Positions 1 through 9,833 of a stretch of 64,000 bases of DNA are shown here, in pieces (position 1 is the first letter of the stretch; the number at the start of each line of letters is the position of its first letter). Under the pieces are notes generated by a model. It was not told the DNA's origin. It saw only the letters and a list, made by a program, of their open reading frames with translations, and made no database searches. The stretch covers positions 17,356,135 to 17,420,134 of the forward strand of contig OY821742.1 in NCBI GenBank assembly GCA_963682055.1, written 5' to 3'. A program made the translations under genes and the position numbers. The DNA is from Primula veris. Taxonomy: Eukaryota > Streptophyta > Magnoliopsida > Ericales > Primulaceae.

Positions 1-1401
1 TGATCGTTCGATCACTAGACATTGATATAGACCCAGTCCGTCCCTGATGAGACGATGAAGAGATATTGAACCATGATGTTCATATATAAGTACAATAAGC
101 GCATCATTGTACTTGGTCTAATATGCTAGGACGAACATCTCGTATGCTGTGAATGGTATAGCTCGACACAGCATCGCGCTAACACGCTGCCGTCGAAATG
201 GCACTAAAGACACATTCCCTTACCTTATGGTAATTTTGGAAGTGGGCTACTTTATCCCATTTGCGTCATCGAGTGTACCTACCCCCTTCGGTACTCGAAT
301 TAACGCAACCCTTTTTCGGTTATACCGATGCCGGTTACTTATCAGACCCGCATAAGGGATATTTCTAACATGGTCTGTCTTTACCATTAGGAATAAGACA
401 ATATCTTGGAGGTCTTGGAATGGCTCCAAACAAATCACTCTGATATACTCGTGCTCTATGAGACGACTAGAGAGTGTATATGGCTTCGAGCTTGTATTAG
501 CCATATTTGAATTAAATATGCTCTGTCTCACGATCCATATAAAAAACTTGTCTTATTTGAGGATAACTTGTTGTTATCGATTAAGAGATACATGGCTAGA
601 TTATGCTATTTAGCATTTCTTTCCGAAATAAATCTTCACATATGAAGTTTAAGAGCATCCTGTCGAATGCTCGTTTTATTCCACGTTATATTTTCTTGCA
701 TACAGTCGTGTGTAAGTAAATGAGGCATCCAGTCGAATGCTCGTACTCTTTCTTGGAATATGAAATCTTTGCACCCAGTCGTGTGCAAGTAAGGGAGAGC
801 ATCCAAGTGAATGCTTATTGCACTAATTACTACTTAGTCGAAATCCTCGCACCCTGTCGTGTGCAAGTGAGGGGGAGCATCCAGTCGCATGCTCGTGTAC
901 TCTTTTTGTCCTTAGACCAAGTTTTTTTCCCACTGGGTTTTCCTTGGCAAGGTTTTTAGCGAGACACGTTCCCATTATATCTCACTTAAGATTACCGAAA
1001 TTAGGGGGAGTATCCGGTTGTATACTTCTTACCACTATGTACTCTTTTGTCCTTCGACTAGAGGTTTTTCCCACTGGGTTTACTCTAGCAAGGTTTTGAT
1101 GAGGCGCCTGTTTTGTGGTTGATCCCCTACTACTACCACTGTTGCACTCTTTTTCCTTCGATCAGAGATTTTCCCATTGGGTTTGCTCTGCCAAGGTTTT
1201 GATGAGGCACACTGTTTTGTGGTTAGTTGCTTACATGATATTTTGGCCTATATCATTCGGCTACACAATTTCTCCTAGGTAACGGTTTTGTCCCACACTG
1301 GGTTTTCCGTCCCTAAGGTTTTTATGTGTTTATCACTGCGAATGAACTCGACTCAGATCGACTGCATGAAGACGAAGAATCCAAGACGTACAAAGGGGGA
1401 G
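1..1401 (+). mobile_element. Ty1/copia element (copia-A), 3' internal region, decayed
   Basis: This is the 3' part of a decayed Ty1/copia polyprotein region running off the left edge. Around 321-353 the plus strand still reads an RNase H-type peptide (DAGYLSDPHK), and 451-520 reads LYETTREC followed by WLRACISHI, both typical of copia RNase H. Stops and frameshifts break every frame, so no product is expected. The same sequence recurs inverted in copia-C (about 45330-46870). The stretch 640-1400 is noncoding, with repeated GAGCATCC / GAGGGGGAG motifs and a stem-loop array, and it ends in the polypurine tract AAAGGGGGAG at 1392-1401. Confidence 0.85.
917..1315 (+). other. Stem-loop array in copia-A (four units)
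   Basis: Four units share the core TTTTTCCCACTGGGTTTT or a close variant, each flanked by a short inverted repeat that differs from unit to unit: CCAAG 917-921 with CTTGG 943-947; CTAGAG 1058-1063 with CTCTAG 1083-1088; CAGAG 1163-1167 with CTCTG 1186-1190; TAGG plus ACGG (1276-1285) with CCGT plus CCTA (1307-1315). Each unit is followed by a variant of CAAGGTTTTGATGAGGC. The changes on the two sides of the stem compensate each other, as expected for a selected RNA structure. The function is unknown to me. Confidence 0.7.
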
Positions 1402-1617
1402 TGTTGTAGGATATTATTGGACTCTTGTGCTTGCACTTTATGGGCCCAAGTGGGCTTGTAACCCTACCACTCTATCTATATAAAGAGGGTTAGCGGTGTT
1501 GTATTTTACATTCATTCATACACATTCTGATTAATAAAGACACTACTGTTACCTCTCTCTATGTTCTATCTATGTCTTCTATATAATATATATACTGAGC
1601 TAATATGTCACACAATA
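1402..1617 (+). mobile_element. 3' LTR of copia-A
   Basis: This 216-bp LTR starts with TGTTGTAGG directly after the polypurine tract. It holds a TATATAAA box at 1477-1484 and ends near CACAATA, a decayed form of the CACAACA seen in copia-C. The inverted LTR of copia-C (45116-45332, 217 bp) has the same length and start and a TATA box at a similar place, so the two elements belong to one family. The 5' LTR lies outside the window. Confidence 0.8.
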
Positions 1618-2327
1618 ATAACATTGTTAAAGTTAAAATTAATGTGAGTATTTAACTTAATATACCTATGTGTCATTTAATAGCTTTTTAAATGATGATG
1701 TGTCACTAGTTAACAATAAAAAATTAACAAAAGTATTATGAATGCTCTAAGTGTGCAGTTAATTAATCTCTTTCTACTTATAGATTATATTTAAAAAATA
1801 AATATAAATTTTTTTCAGTTGTACTATCAAAGTTGTATCATGTATCCTATACAGTTGGTAAAAAAAAGAAAAGTCAATGATATTTCGTTACAGATACTTA
1901 ATCAGAAAACAATAGAACTAACCTCGTGTAACGTCTAGAGTTTGGAGTTTATTTTTGTTGTAACGCCTAAAGTTTACGGAGTTATTGAGTTGTCTTTTAT
2001 TATGTTTGATATGGCATATAGGTGTTTATCTTATTTGAGATTCTTACATGTTGTTCATGTATTTATGTTATGGAGTTGTTACAGGTTGTGAATATTATGT
2101 TTGATATGACATATAGGTGTTTACCTTATTTGAGATTTTTACATATTGTTCATGTATTTATGTTATGGAGTTGTTGCGGGTTGTTAACCCTGCGTATTTT
2201 ATTTCTTGAATTATGTCATGAATTGCACGTTTAAATTTTATGGGCTTATTTATTAAAGTTTATAATTTCTGGGTATAGTTGTTTAGAGAGGAAATTTCGG
2301 GACGAAATTCTTTTAAGGAGGGTTAGT
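1618..2327 (+). mobile_element. Ty3/gypsy element, 3' internal tail (truncated)
   Basis: Positions 2285-2326 read as the typical end of a plant gypsy internal region: a GGGACGAAATTC motif, then a purine-rich tract (TTTTAAGGAGGGTTAG) and an LTR beginning TGTAATATCCCG. No reverse transcriptase or integrase survives upstream. The left part (1618-2000) is AT-rich with no recognisable coding content. The boundary with copia-A at 1617 is inferred from the LTR end. Confidence 0.55.
2001..2190 (+). repeat. Two-copy tandem repeat, 95-bp period
   Basis: The block starting TATGTTTGATATGGCATATA at 2001 repeats from 2096 with only a few base changes. It lies in the noncoding 3' tail of the gypsy element. 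The small reading frame through it is a product of the duplication and not a gene. Confidence 0.8.
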
Positions 2328-2632
2328 TGTAATATCCCGTATTTTTATAAATGATTTTATTTATGATTTATTTTATCCAAAAACGTTTTATACAAATTTT
2401 ACCAAAAACTGGTCACTCTACTAATTTTTAGCCAAAAACCGAAACTCTTCCGAAAAATTTTATTTTAAAAACCTGTAACTAATTTTATAAATAAAAAGGA
2501 CCCAATAGGTTTGTTTCTAAATATTTGTTATTTATGAGTAGTAAAATAATATTTTTGTATTTAGAGTTAACTTTTAAAACTTTTGGGACCAAATAGTTCG
2601 TTACCACAAACTTTCTCAAAACTGTTTTTATA
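2328..2632 (+). mobile_element. Ty3/gypsy 3' LTR, left part, interrupted by Sirevirus
   Basis: The LTR begins TGTAATATCCCG at 2328. Its sequence is broken where the Sirevirus material begins at about 2633 and appears to resume at 12781, ending GTGTGACA at 14003. The two parts would add up to about 1.5 kb, a normal size for a plant gypsy LTR. The joining of the parts is inferred from position and from the TG/CA ends. Confidence 0.55.
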
Positions 2633-3099
2633 TCAAGTCTTTTAAGATCATTAGTAATCTTAGTAAAACGAGTATACATGGAAGCAATAGACTCGTCATC
2701 ATCGACTTTAAATAATTCATAATCATGAATAAACATGCTAATTTTAGAGTCCTTAACTTGACTAGTTCCTTCGTGCATAATAGCTAGCTTATCCCACATT
2801 TGCTTAGCGGTGTCACAACCGGAAATCTTATCATATTCACTAGGCGAGAGCGCACAAGTAATGGAAGTCATAGCCCTACAATTTAGGGAAAACGCAAGGC
2901 GTTCATCGGAATCTAGTTCCTCTACAAGTTTATCTTCGCCATTTCTCCTAGACGTTTTATAGCCTTTACTAATACTTATCCATTGGTCTATCTCAAAACC
3001 ACATAGAAAATTTTTCATAAGGTCTCTCCAATAGGGATAGTTAGTACCGTCAAAGAATGGTGGCCTAGTTATGGATTTAGAGTCGGCGTATGAAGACAT
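2485..3099 (-). pseudogene. Truncated gag of a second Sirevirus copy
   Basis: This frame opens with the same start (MSSYADSKSITRPPFFDGTN) as the full gag at 9834-11525. By eye it matches that gag base for base from 3099 down to about 2633, covering roughly the first 155 residues. It then runs into unrelated gypsy LTR sequence, giving a meaningless tail of about 49 residues. Zinc knuckle and pol are absent. It lies just beyond the 3' LTR of the full element, so it is the start of a second, tandemly joined copy that shares that LTR. It is not expected to be functional. Confidence 0.85.
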
Positions 3100-3165
3100 A
3101 GCGGATCTTTAAACTATAAAATCGTTAGATTTTTGCAAATAGAATAGCTAGGCTCTGATACCAAT
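2633..3165 (-). mobile_element. Partial Sirevirus copy: primer-binding site plus gag 5' end
   Basis: Beyond LTR 3166-4373, on the side where host DNA is expected, sits a second copy of the internal 5' end: the primer-binding site (minus-strand TGGTATCAGAGC, 3152-3163), leader and gag start. It appears identical to 11058-11591. This LTR-internal-LTR-partial order arises by unequal recombination between LTRs, or from a tandem insertion later trimmed at 2633. A collapsed or misjoined assembly is an alternative. Confidence 0.85.
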
Positions 3166-3192
3166 TGTTGGTCCGTAGGTGTCTAAACCTTA

Positions 3193-3227
<35 letters not shown>

Positions 3228-4373
3228 GAAAAAGGTTTTGTACGTTTTTCGCGGAATAAAATCTATGTGTTATTAACTAAGCAAATTAGCGGTTTTTATG
3301 ACTAAAAACAATTTTGTTAACAAATAAGTGCTAAGTTAATCTATGTAAGCAAGGAATATAAGCAATAAATAACTTGCGAAATGTAAGAGTTAAGGGAAGA
3401 GAAATAACGCAAGATATATAGAGGTTCGGCAAAACGCGCCTACGTCCTCTCCTCGGTAGTTTCACTTCCGAGTGTTTCACTAATATCTTGGACCAAGGTT
3501 ACAACCTAATGAGCTTAATCAACCGATTTAGCTCCCTCTCACTTAATGAGTATCCCGAATGAAAAGCCTAGAACTTTTAAGCTACACTTGCTTGAAAAGC
3601 TTCTACCCGATCAATCGCTCACTAATGAGTTTATAAAATACTCTTTTACAAGTTTGATTTTGAATCACTCACTAACAAATATTATCTCGATGTTTATAAG
3701 ATTACAATGAGAATATACTCGAGAATATTTTTGATTACAAGTGAGAAATAAGTAGTATAAGCTTGAAGGATTTCTTAGTAGGAATTGCTTAAAAGTTGTG
3801 AATGCTTGGATGATCCTTCCTTGAAGATTTTGGGGCTTTTTGTAGGGTGAAAAAGTCCAGCAATTAATATCAGACCGTTGCTGGTTGTTGAGTTCATTCA
3901 ATGCTATTTTTCAGCAGTTCGCCCAATTTTCAGGAATAGCTTAAAAGCTGGAGTTTGAAATATTACAGAAACGATCGGTCGTTTCTGTAAAACGATCGGT
4001 CGTTTTTCATCTTGGCTCACTGGAAGAATTCAACACTGAAACGATCGGTCGTTGAAGCTGACGATCGGTCGTTTTTGTTCTTTGCTCACTGGAAGAAATC
4101 AATACTTAAATGATCGATCGTTTTTAGCTGTGAACAGTCGTTTTTGTGTTTCTGGGAATGTTTCGGTTTTCTCGACAACTTCGAAACCCCGTAACTAATT
4201 CGTTTCAAATCCGATTGAGGTTCCGCTTGAACCATTGGCTTCGTAATTACGTATACTATCATTTTGAACCTTTAACACACTCGATAAATGATTAGTACGC
4301 AAAATGAGCTTTTATCATGTTTTACAAATATTGTTATCATCAAAATAATCGATTCGAAGAACGACGTTCAACA
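3166..4373 (-). mobile_element. Sirevirus 3' LTR (1208 bp)
   Basis: On the minus strand the LTR runs TGTTGAACGTCG to CCTACGGACCAACA. It is the same length as the other LTR (11592-12780) except for a G-run of 32 (3195-3226) against 13 there. I count seven substitutions over about 1180 aligned bases, 0.6 percent, which marks a very recent insertion. Five copies of a near-palindrome (ACGATCGGTCGT or variants) lie at about 3970-4110. Confidence 0.92.
3195..3226 (+). repeat. Poly-G tract of 32 bases in LTR
   Basis: An uninterrupted run of 32 G lies 29 bases inside the element end of the LTR. The partner LTR has 13 G at 11621-11633. In the element's own sense this is a poly-C run close to the downstream end of the LTR. 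Slippage, or an assembly or polymerase error, could explain the length difference. Confidence 0.9.
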
Positions 4374-4375
4374 AT

Positions 4376-4387
4376 CTCTCCCTTTTT
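4376..4387 (-). other. Sirevirus polypurine tract
   Basis: The minus strand reads CAAAAAGGGAGAG immediately before the 3' LTR start. This is the expected plus-strand primer position and fixes the orientation of the element. Confidence 0.85.
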
Positions 4388-5038
4388 GATGATGACAAAA
4401 TATTGACTTCAACATACTATAAGCTCTTTTTTGCTTAAACAAGAATAACCGATATGTGTAGATGACGTTTTACTTGAATAAAGTTTTTAGAGAAAAAGCA
4501 AGTAAATGTCATAACATCCGGAAAAAAAACGTTAAAACAAAGCTAAACGATTAGGGATTACGAAGATCTATATGCAAGCGAAAATTTGGCCATAGTTTTG
4601 CCTAAAAAGGTCAATCGCCACAAATGAAAAACAATATATATAACCCAATCAACTAGCAATCTATGTGCATCAAATGCAATAACATTAAATAAGATACAAA
4701 CGCATATTTAAAGTTGCAATCACACAATGTCATATAAACAAGAGCAATATAAGAAGAAACGCATTAGAATATCAAAGTAAAACCGTTTTCTACTTATTAC
4801 ATAAAAAAAAAACTTGTTCAACGGAAATGGAAATAGTAGAAATACAACGGAAAAGAAAAACAAAAGAGAGGTATTTCTCCCCCTTTGACATCATCAAAAG
4901 CATGAAAAATAATATATCCGCCTAGTCGCGGTGGGAAGTCGCATCATCTTCATCGTCGTCGTCGTTGTTGTTGGGCCCGACAAGGTTGGGAAAGAAGCCA
5001 TGGAACTCGGCCCGTTGCTCGGCGCTCATTCGATCAAG
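4388..5038 (-). mobile_element. Sirevirus 3' noncoding region
   Basis: About 650 bases lie between the extra ORF and the polypurine tract. I see no gene here. The part at 4400-4900 is A/T-rich, with purine runs on the minus strand, and matches no host gene that I know. Confidence 0.7.
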
Positions 5039-6268
5039 TTATTTGAGTTCTTCTTGACCCGGGTTCATGAATCGAAACATCCGACGGGTCATTTGAGCAT
5101 TGCGATATTGGTTGATATAAAGGGCGTTGTAGAATTCGTCGGTTCGCGGTGGAGGGTTGGAGGATCCGACTTGGGCTTTTCCTTTGCCCCGAACTCTAGA
5201 GGGACGAGAGTAGGTAGGTAGATCGGTGGGGGGGGGGGGGGGGAGGGACTCGGAGGAGAGAGCTATGTCCTCACGAGAAGCACGCGGTGTGGCCTTGGGG
5301 CCGACATACTCTTCCTCTTCGAGGGAAAGAGGGGTATAGCCGGGGCCGGACACCCGTTTATCGGACCAAGTAATGGTCTTGTCGGTATTATTGAATTTTA
5401 TGGACATTTGGGAAAGATAGGAAGTGTCCCAAATATGTTTGTCCTTGTTTTTGAACAACGTTCCACCGGGAACGAGATTAAGGTCCTTTAAGATGGCCGA
5501 AATCAAGGCACCGTAAGGTAGCCCATTCTTGGATTTCGTTTTGAGCGAATCCATCTTAAAGTAAATGAGGGTCGCAAAGTCGAGTTTGACTCGACGATGG
5601 ATGCACCCGAGAAGAAAGATGTACTCATTAGTAACATCCGTAAAGTTTGATGTGTGAGGGAGGACTATGTGAGAGAGGATGTGGTAGGCTAGTTTGTTTC
5701 GAAAGAGTAGGCCATGGGCTTTGTTGGAGCGATTATTATGGGCGGGATGAAAAATTTCATTTTTAAGATCATTAAAATTTTTGATCTCGAGTGTGTCGCA
5801 AAGGTCGTCACTCGACTCATGGACGCCGTCGTTATCTAGGCGTAATAAATTTTGTAAACGGTCTATACCGTAGACGAAGGGTTGTCCATTAAATGACGAA
5901 CGCAAACGGAGTGCGTCGTCGGAATCCCTATCTAGAACGAGATTATGATAAAATTCATAGACATTTTCTTTGTAAAATGTCTCTTATAGAGTAAGAATCG
6001 TATCAAGTTTTTGAAAACGTAAGTCTATCATGAGAGCGGGAAATCGTTCACGGAAAAGAGGCATATCGAGTGTGAAATTTGACAAAATACCTCTTTTATC
6101 CATCGAAGGTGGATAGAGAGGAGAAAGAGGGCCGGAAGAGGAACCGGGAGTGGAGGAGGAGCCGGTGCGCCGAGCGCGAGGAATAGCCGGACGACGAGGG
6201 GGCGGAGGCACGATCTCGTCCTCATGTTCATCGGCGAGATTGAGGGAGGCTCTCTTTGTACGAACCAT
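5039..6268 (-). pseudogene. Extra (envelope-position) ORF of Sirevirus, one nonsense codon
   Basis: Downstream of pol, in the place where Sireviruses often carry an additional ORF, lies a frame of about 410 codons starting MVRTKRASLNLADEHEDE. One in-frame TAA at 5984-5986 cuts it; the frame resumes unchanged and stays open to 5039. The first 60 residues are charged and rich in Pro, Arg and Ser. The middle (FRNKLAYHILSHIVLPHTSN, then an EYIFLLGCIHRR segment) resembles the plant family annotated as putative plant transposon protein. The tail is Pro/Ser rich and includes a five-Pro run made by a G-tract at 5226-5243. I see no clear membrane segment, so the envelope label is positional only. Its function is not known. 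Confidence 0.75.
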
Positions 6269-6412
6269 GGTTGGATTGATTACGGATAAAACTAGGGTTT
6301 TATGAAGAGTTTGGGGTGAAAGGGGGCGAATTTTGGGAGAGAGAGAGATGATTTGGTTTTAGAAAAAAAATGAAATTAGGGTTTTGGAAGAGATATTAAC
6401 ACAGTGAAACAG

Positions 6413-6562
6413 AAAAACGATCGGTCGTTTTTATGTTTCGATCGGTCGAATTTGAACTGAAAAATTCCAGAGAGTATGCCTAAAAAACGATCGGTCGTTT
6501 TTAGGAGCGATCGGTCGTCTGTTTAAAAACGATCGGTCGTTTTTAAAGACGATCGATCGACT
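6413..6562 (-). repeat. Cluster of near-palindromic ACGATCGGTCGT motifs
   Basis: Six copies of the near-palindrome ACGATCGGTCGT or variants (for example CGATCGGTCGA and ACGATCGATCGA) lie within 150 bases between the pol stop and the extra ORF. The same motif occurs about five times in each LTR. Sireviruses of other plants are reported to carry conserved palindromic motif arrays in noncoding regions, and this is probably the local equivalent. The motif is CpG-rich and stands out from the AT-rich background. Confidence 0.8.
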
Positions 6563-6682
6563 GTAAGTTGGATACAGAACAGGAATTTTTTGCACATTTC
6601 GATACAGATTTGGTATGAAAAGTATAACAATACTTACATATATGTAAAATCAATCAAATATTTATATATATATATGTATATT

Positions 6683-9600
6683 TCACACATCAAACATGCC
6701 TAACTCTCGTCGAATAAAACAAAATTGTTCCTCGTTAAGGGGTTTTGTAAAAATATCGGCTAATTGCCTATCGGTACTAATATATTCAAGTGTAATATCC
6801 CCTTTTTGGACATGATCCCTTAAAAAATGATGACGTAAATTAATATGTTTAGTGCGAGAGTGTTGGATCGGATTTTTCGAAAGATTTATTGCACTAGTAT
6901 TATCACATAAAATAGGTACACTATCAAAAGATAATTCAAAGTCGTTTAGTTGTTGACGCATCCAAAGGATTTGTGCGCAACAACTACCCGCGGCGACGTA
7001 TTCTGCCTCCGCCGTAGAAAGCGCAACCGAGTTTTGTTTCTTGCTATGCCAAGAAACTAAGGCGTTTCCTAAGAAATGGCAAGTGCCACTAGTACTCTTT
7101 CTATCTAATCGACAACCGGCAAAGTCGGCGTCGGAATAGCCAAGCAATTCAAAAGAAGTATCATGAGGATAAAACAATCCTAAATTGCAAGTACCTACAA
7201 GATATCTAAATATGCGCTTAACGGCTATAACATGCGATTCTTTAGGGCAAGATTGATACCTAGCACACAAGCAAACACTAAACATGATATCGGGTCTACT
7301 TGCGGTTAAATATAGGAGGGATCCAATCATACCTCTATAGAGCTTTTGGTCCACGCTTTTACCCGATTCATCCTTGTCTAGTTTTGTTGCCGGACTCATT
7401 GGAGTTCCTAGCGGCTTTGCATCGCTCATGTTGAACCGTTTGAGCAAGTCCCTTGTGTATTTGGCTTGATTGACGAGAATTCCGTCCTTTGTTTGTTTGA
7501 TTTGCAATCCAAGAAAGTAGGTGAGTTCACCCATCATGCTCATCTCGAATTCACCTTGCATACACTTAGAAAACTCCTCGCACATGCGAGCATTAGTAGC
7601 ACCGAAAATAATATCATCAACATAAATTTGAATTAAAAGCATATCTTTTCCATCCTTTTTAATAAAAAGAGTAGTATCTAAAGTACCACGAGAAAAACCA
7701 TTTTTAATCAAAAATTTACTAAGTCTTTCATACCAAGCCCGGGGTGCTTGTTTTAAACCATAAAGTGCTTTTCGAAGTTTGTAAACATGATCGGGAAACT
7801 CGTGATTTTCAAAACCGGGTGGTTGTTTTACATAAACTTCCTCATTAATAAAGCCATTTAAAAATGCACTTTTAACATCCATTTGAAATAATTTAAAACG
7901 TTTAAAAGAAGCATAAGCAAGCAACATTCTAATGGCTTCTAGTCTAGCTACGGGTACGTAAGTTTCATCGAAATCGATGCCTTCTTCTTGGTTATACCCT
8001 TGAGCTACTAGTCTAGCCTTATTTCTAATGACTACCCCGGATTCATCCATCTTATTTCGAAATATCCATTTCGTACCTATAATGGTTTTCTCACGCGGTC
8101 TAGGTACTAAAGTCCATACGTTACTACGCTCGAATTGATTTAATTCGTCATGCATAGCTAATACCCAACTCTCATCGAGTTCCGCTTCATGAATGTTCTT
8201 GGGCTCTAATTGAGACAAGAATGCAAAATGATTAACTATATTTCTTAATGAAGAACGTGTATGCACTCTTTCTCCCGGGTTACCCAAAATTAAATCTTGC
8301 GGATGGTGATTGGCAAATCGCCATTCTTGAGGCAAATCTTTATGAATGTGTACGCTAGATTCTAAGTCCTTTTGAAGTCTCTCTATAGTGACTTCTTCAT
8401 CAACGGGTTTAACCTCTATGCTAGGCGTAGACTCTAAGCTAGATGTAACATGATTAGAAGAAGATGCTTTATGAAAAATATCATCATTAATATTATGAAC
8501 AATTAAGGGCATATCAATCGTCGGTAAATTCTCATCAAACGAAACATGTACCGACTCTTCCACCAATAGAGTTCTTTTATTAAAAATACGATAAGCTTTA
8601 CTCGATATTGCATATCCGATGAAAATTCCTTCATCGGACTTAGCATCGAATTTTCCTAGATTATCCTTACCATTATTATGAACATAGCATTTACAACCAA
8701 ATGCACGTAAATGAGAAATATTGGGCTTTCGCTCATTCCATAATTCGTAAGGTGTCTTTTTCAATATAGGCCTAATTAAGGCTCTATTTAAAATATAACA
8801 AGCGGAATTTACGGCTTCGGCCCAAAAATACTTTGGCAAATTATTTTCGCAAAGCATGGTCCGTGCCATTTCCTCTAGGGTTCTATTCTTCCTCTCAACT
8901 ACCCCATTTTGTTGGGGCGTACGAGGGGCCGAAAAATTATGATCAATACCATTTTCATCACAAAAAGTTTGAAATGGAGTATTTTCAAATTCCTTACCAT
9001 GATCGGTTCGGATACTCTTGATCATATAACCCTTTCGTGTTTGGAGCTTTTTGCAAATAATAGAGAATTCTCTAAATGCTTCATGCTTATGAGTTAAAAA
9101 TAATACCCATGTAAAGCGACTATAATCGTCAACCATGACGAAAGCATATGCACGCCCGCCAAGACTAAGTGTCCGGGAAGGGCCAACTAAGTCCATATGA
9201 ATGAGCTCCAAACAACGAGTAGTAGAAATAATATTTTTAGACTTAAAAGAAATCTTTGTTTGTTTGCCTAATTGGCAAGCATGACAAAGTTTGTCATTTA
9301 TATAAGGAGCTTTTGGTAAACCTATTACCAAATCTTTACTAGAAAGTTTAGCAAGTAAATCAAGACTTGCATGACCAAGTCGTCTATGCTACAACCAACC
9401 ATTGTCGTTGATAGTAACAAGACACTTAACTTCATTATCCATCGAACTATTCAAATCAATCATATAGACATTATTTTGTCTTTGACCCATGAGAATAGTT
9501 TTATTATCCGAAATACAATGAATGATGCAATGCGATTTTTCAAAAATGACTTTGTGACCCAAATCACAAAGTTGACTTATACTTAGCAAGTTATGTTTAA

Positions 9601-9811
9601 GACCATCTACAAGCAATACATTATCAATAACAACATTAGATGGTTTAGAGATACTACCAATACCGATGATTTTGCCCTTGCTATTATCCCCGAAGGTCAC
9701 AAATCCTCCGTCTTTAGGTGCAAGAGTAGTAAATTTTGTTTTGTCTCCCGTCATATGTCTTGAGCATCCGCTATCCAAGAACCACTTGTCCTCGTTTATT
9801 TTTGATCTCAA
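6683..9811 (-). pseudogene. Sirevirus pol (protease, integrase, RT, RNase H), single nonsense codon
   Basis: One frame runs from 9811 to 6683 (about 1040 codons) with a single break, a TAG at 9389-9391 where the conserved Trp of the GAG-pre-integrase motif is expected. It starts just before a copia protease motif (WFLDSGCSRHMTG). Then come the pre-integrase HRRLGHA motif, a zinc-binding HxxC region (CHACQLGK), and the integrase core with MDLVGP, DDYSRF and the GVVERKNRTLEE block. Next is reverse transcriptase (FLNGFINEEVYVKQPPGFE and the catalytic YVDDIIF), and last RNase H (SDADFAGCRLDRKSTSG, ending near DIFTKPL). The gene order protease-integrase-RT-RNase H places it in Ty1/copia. The frame is shifted by +1 relative to gag. 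Apart from the one stop it looks undamaged. Confidence 0.95.
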
Positions 9812-9833
9812 GCATACCTACAAGACAAAACGA

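Noticed and set aside
3665..3901. 78-codon frame present twice (3665-3901 and 12072-12308)
   Set aside because: It is identical because it lies in both LTRs. It has no domain, and LTRs of this type do not encode protein here.
4931..5221. Plus-strand frame beginning MGSRIIFIVVVVVV
   Set aside because: It is the antisense of the extra ORF tail and its downstream DNA; the Val run comes from a GTC repeat.
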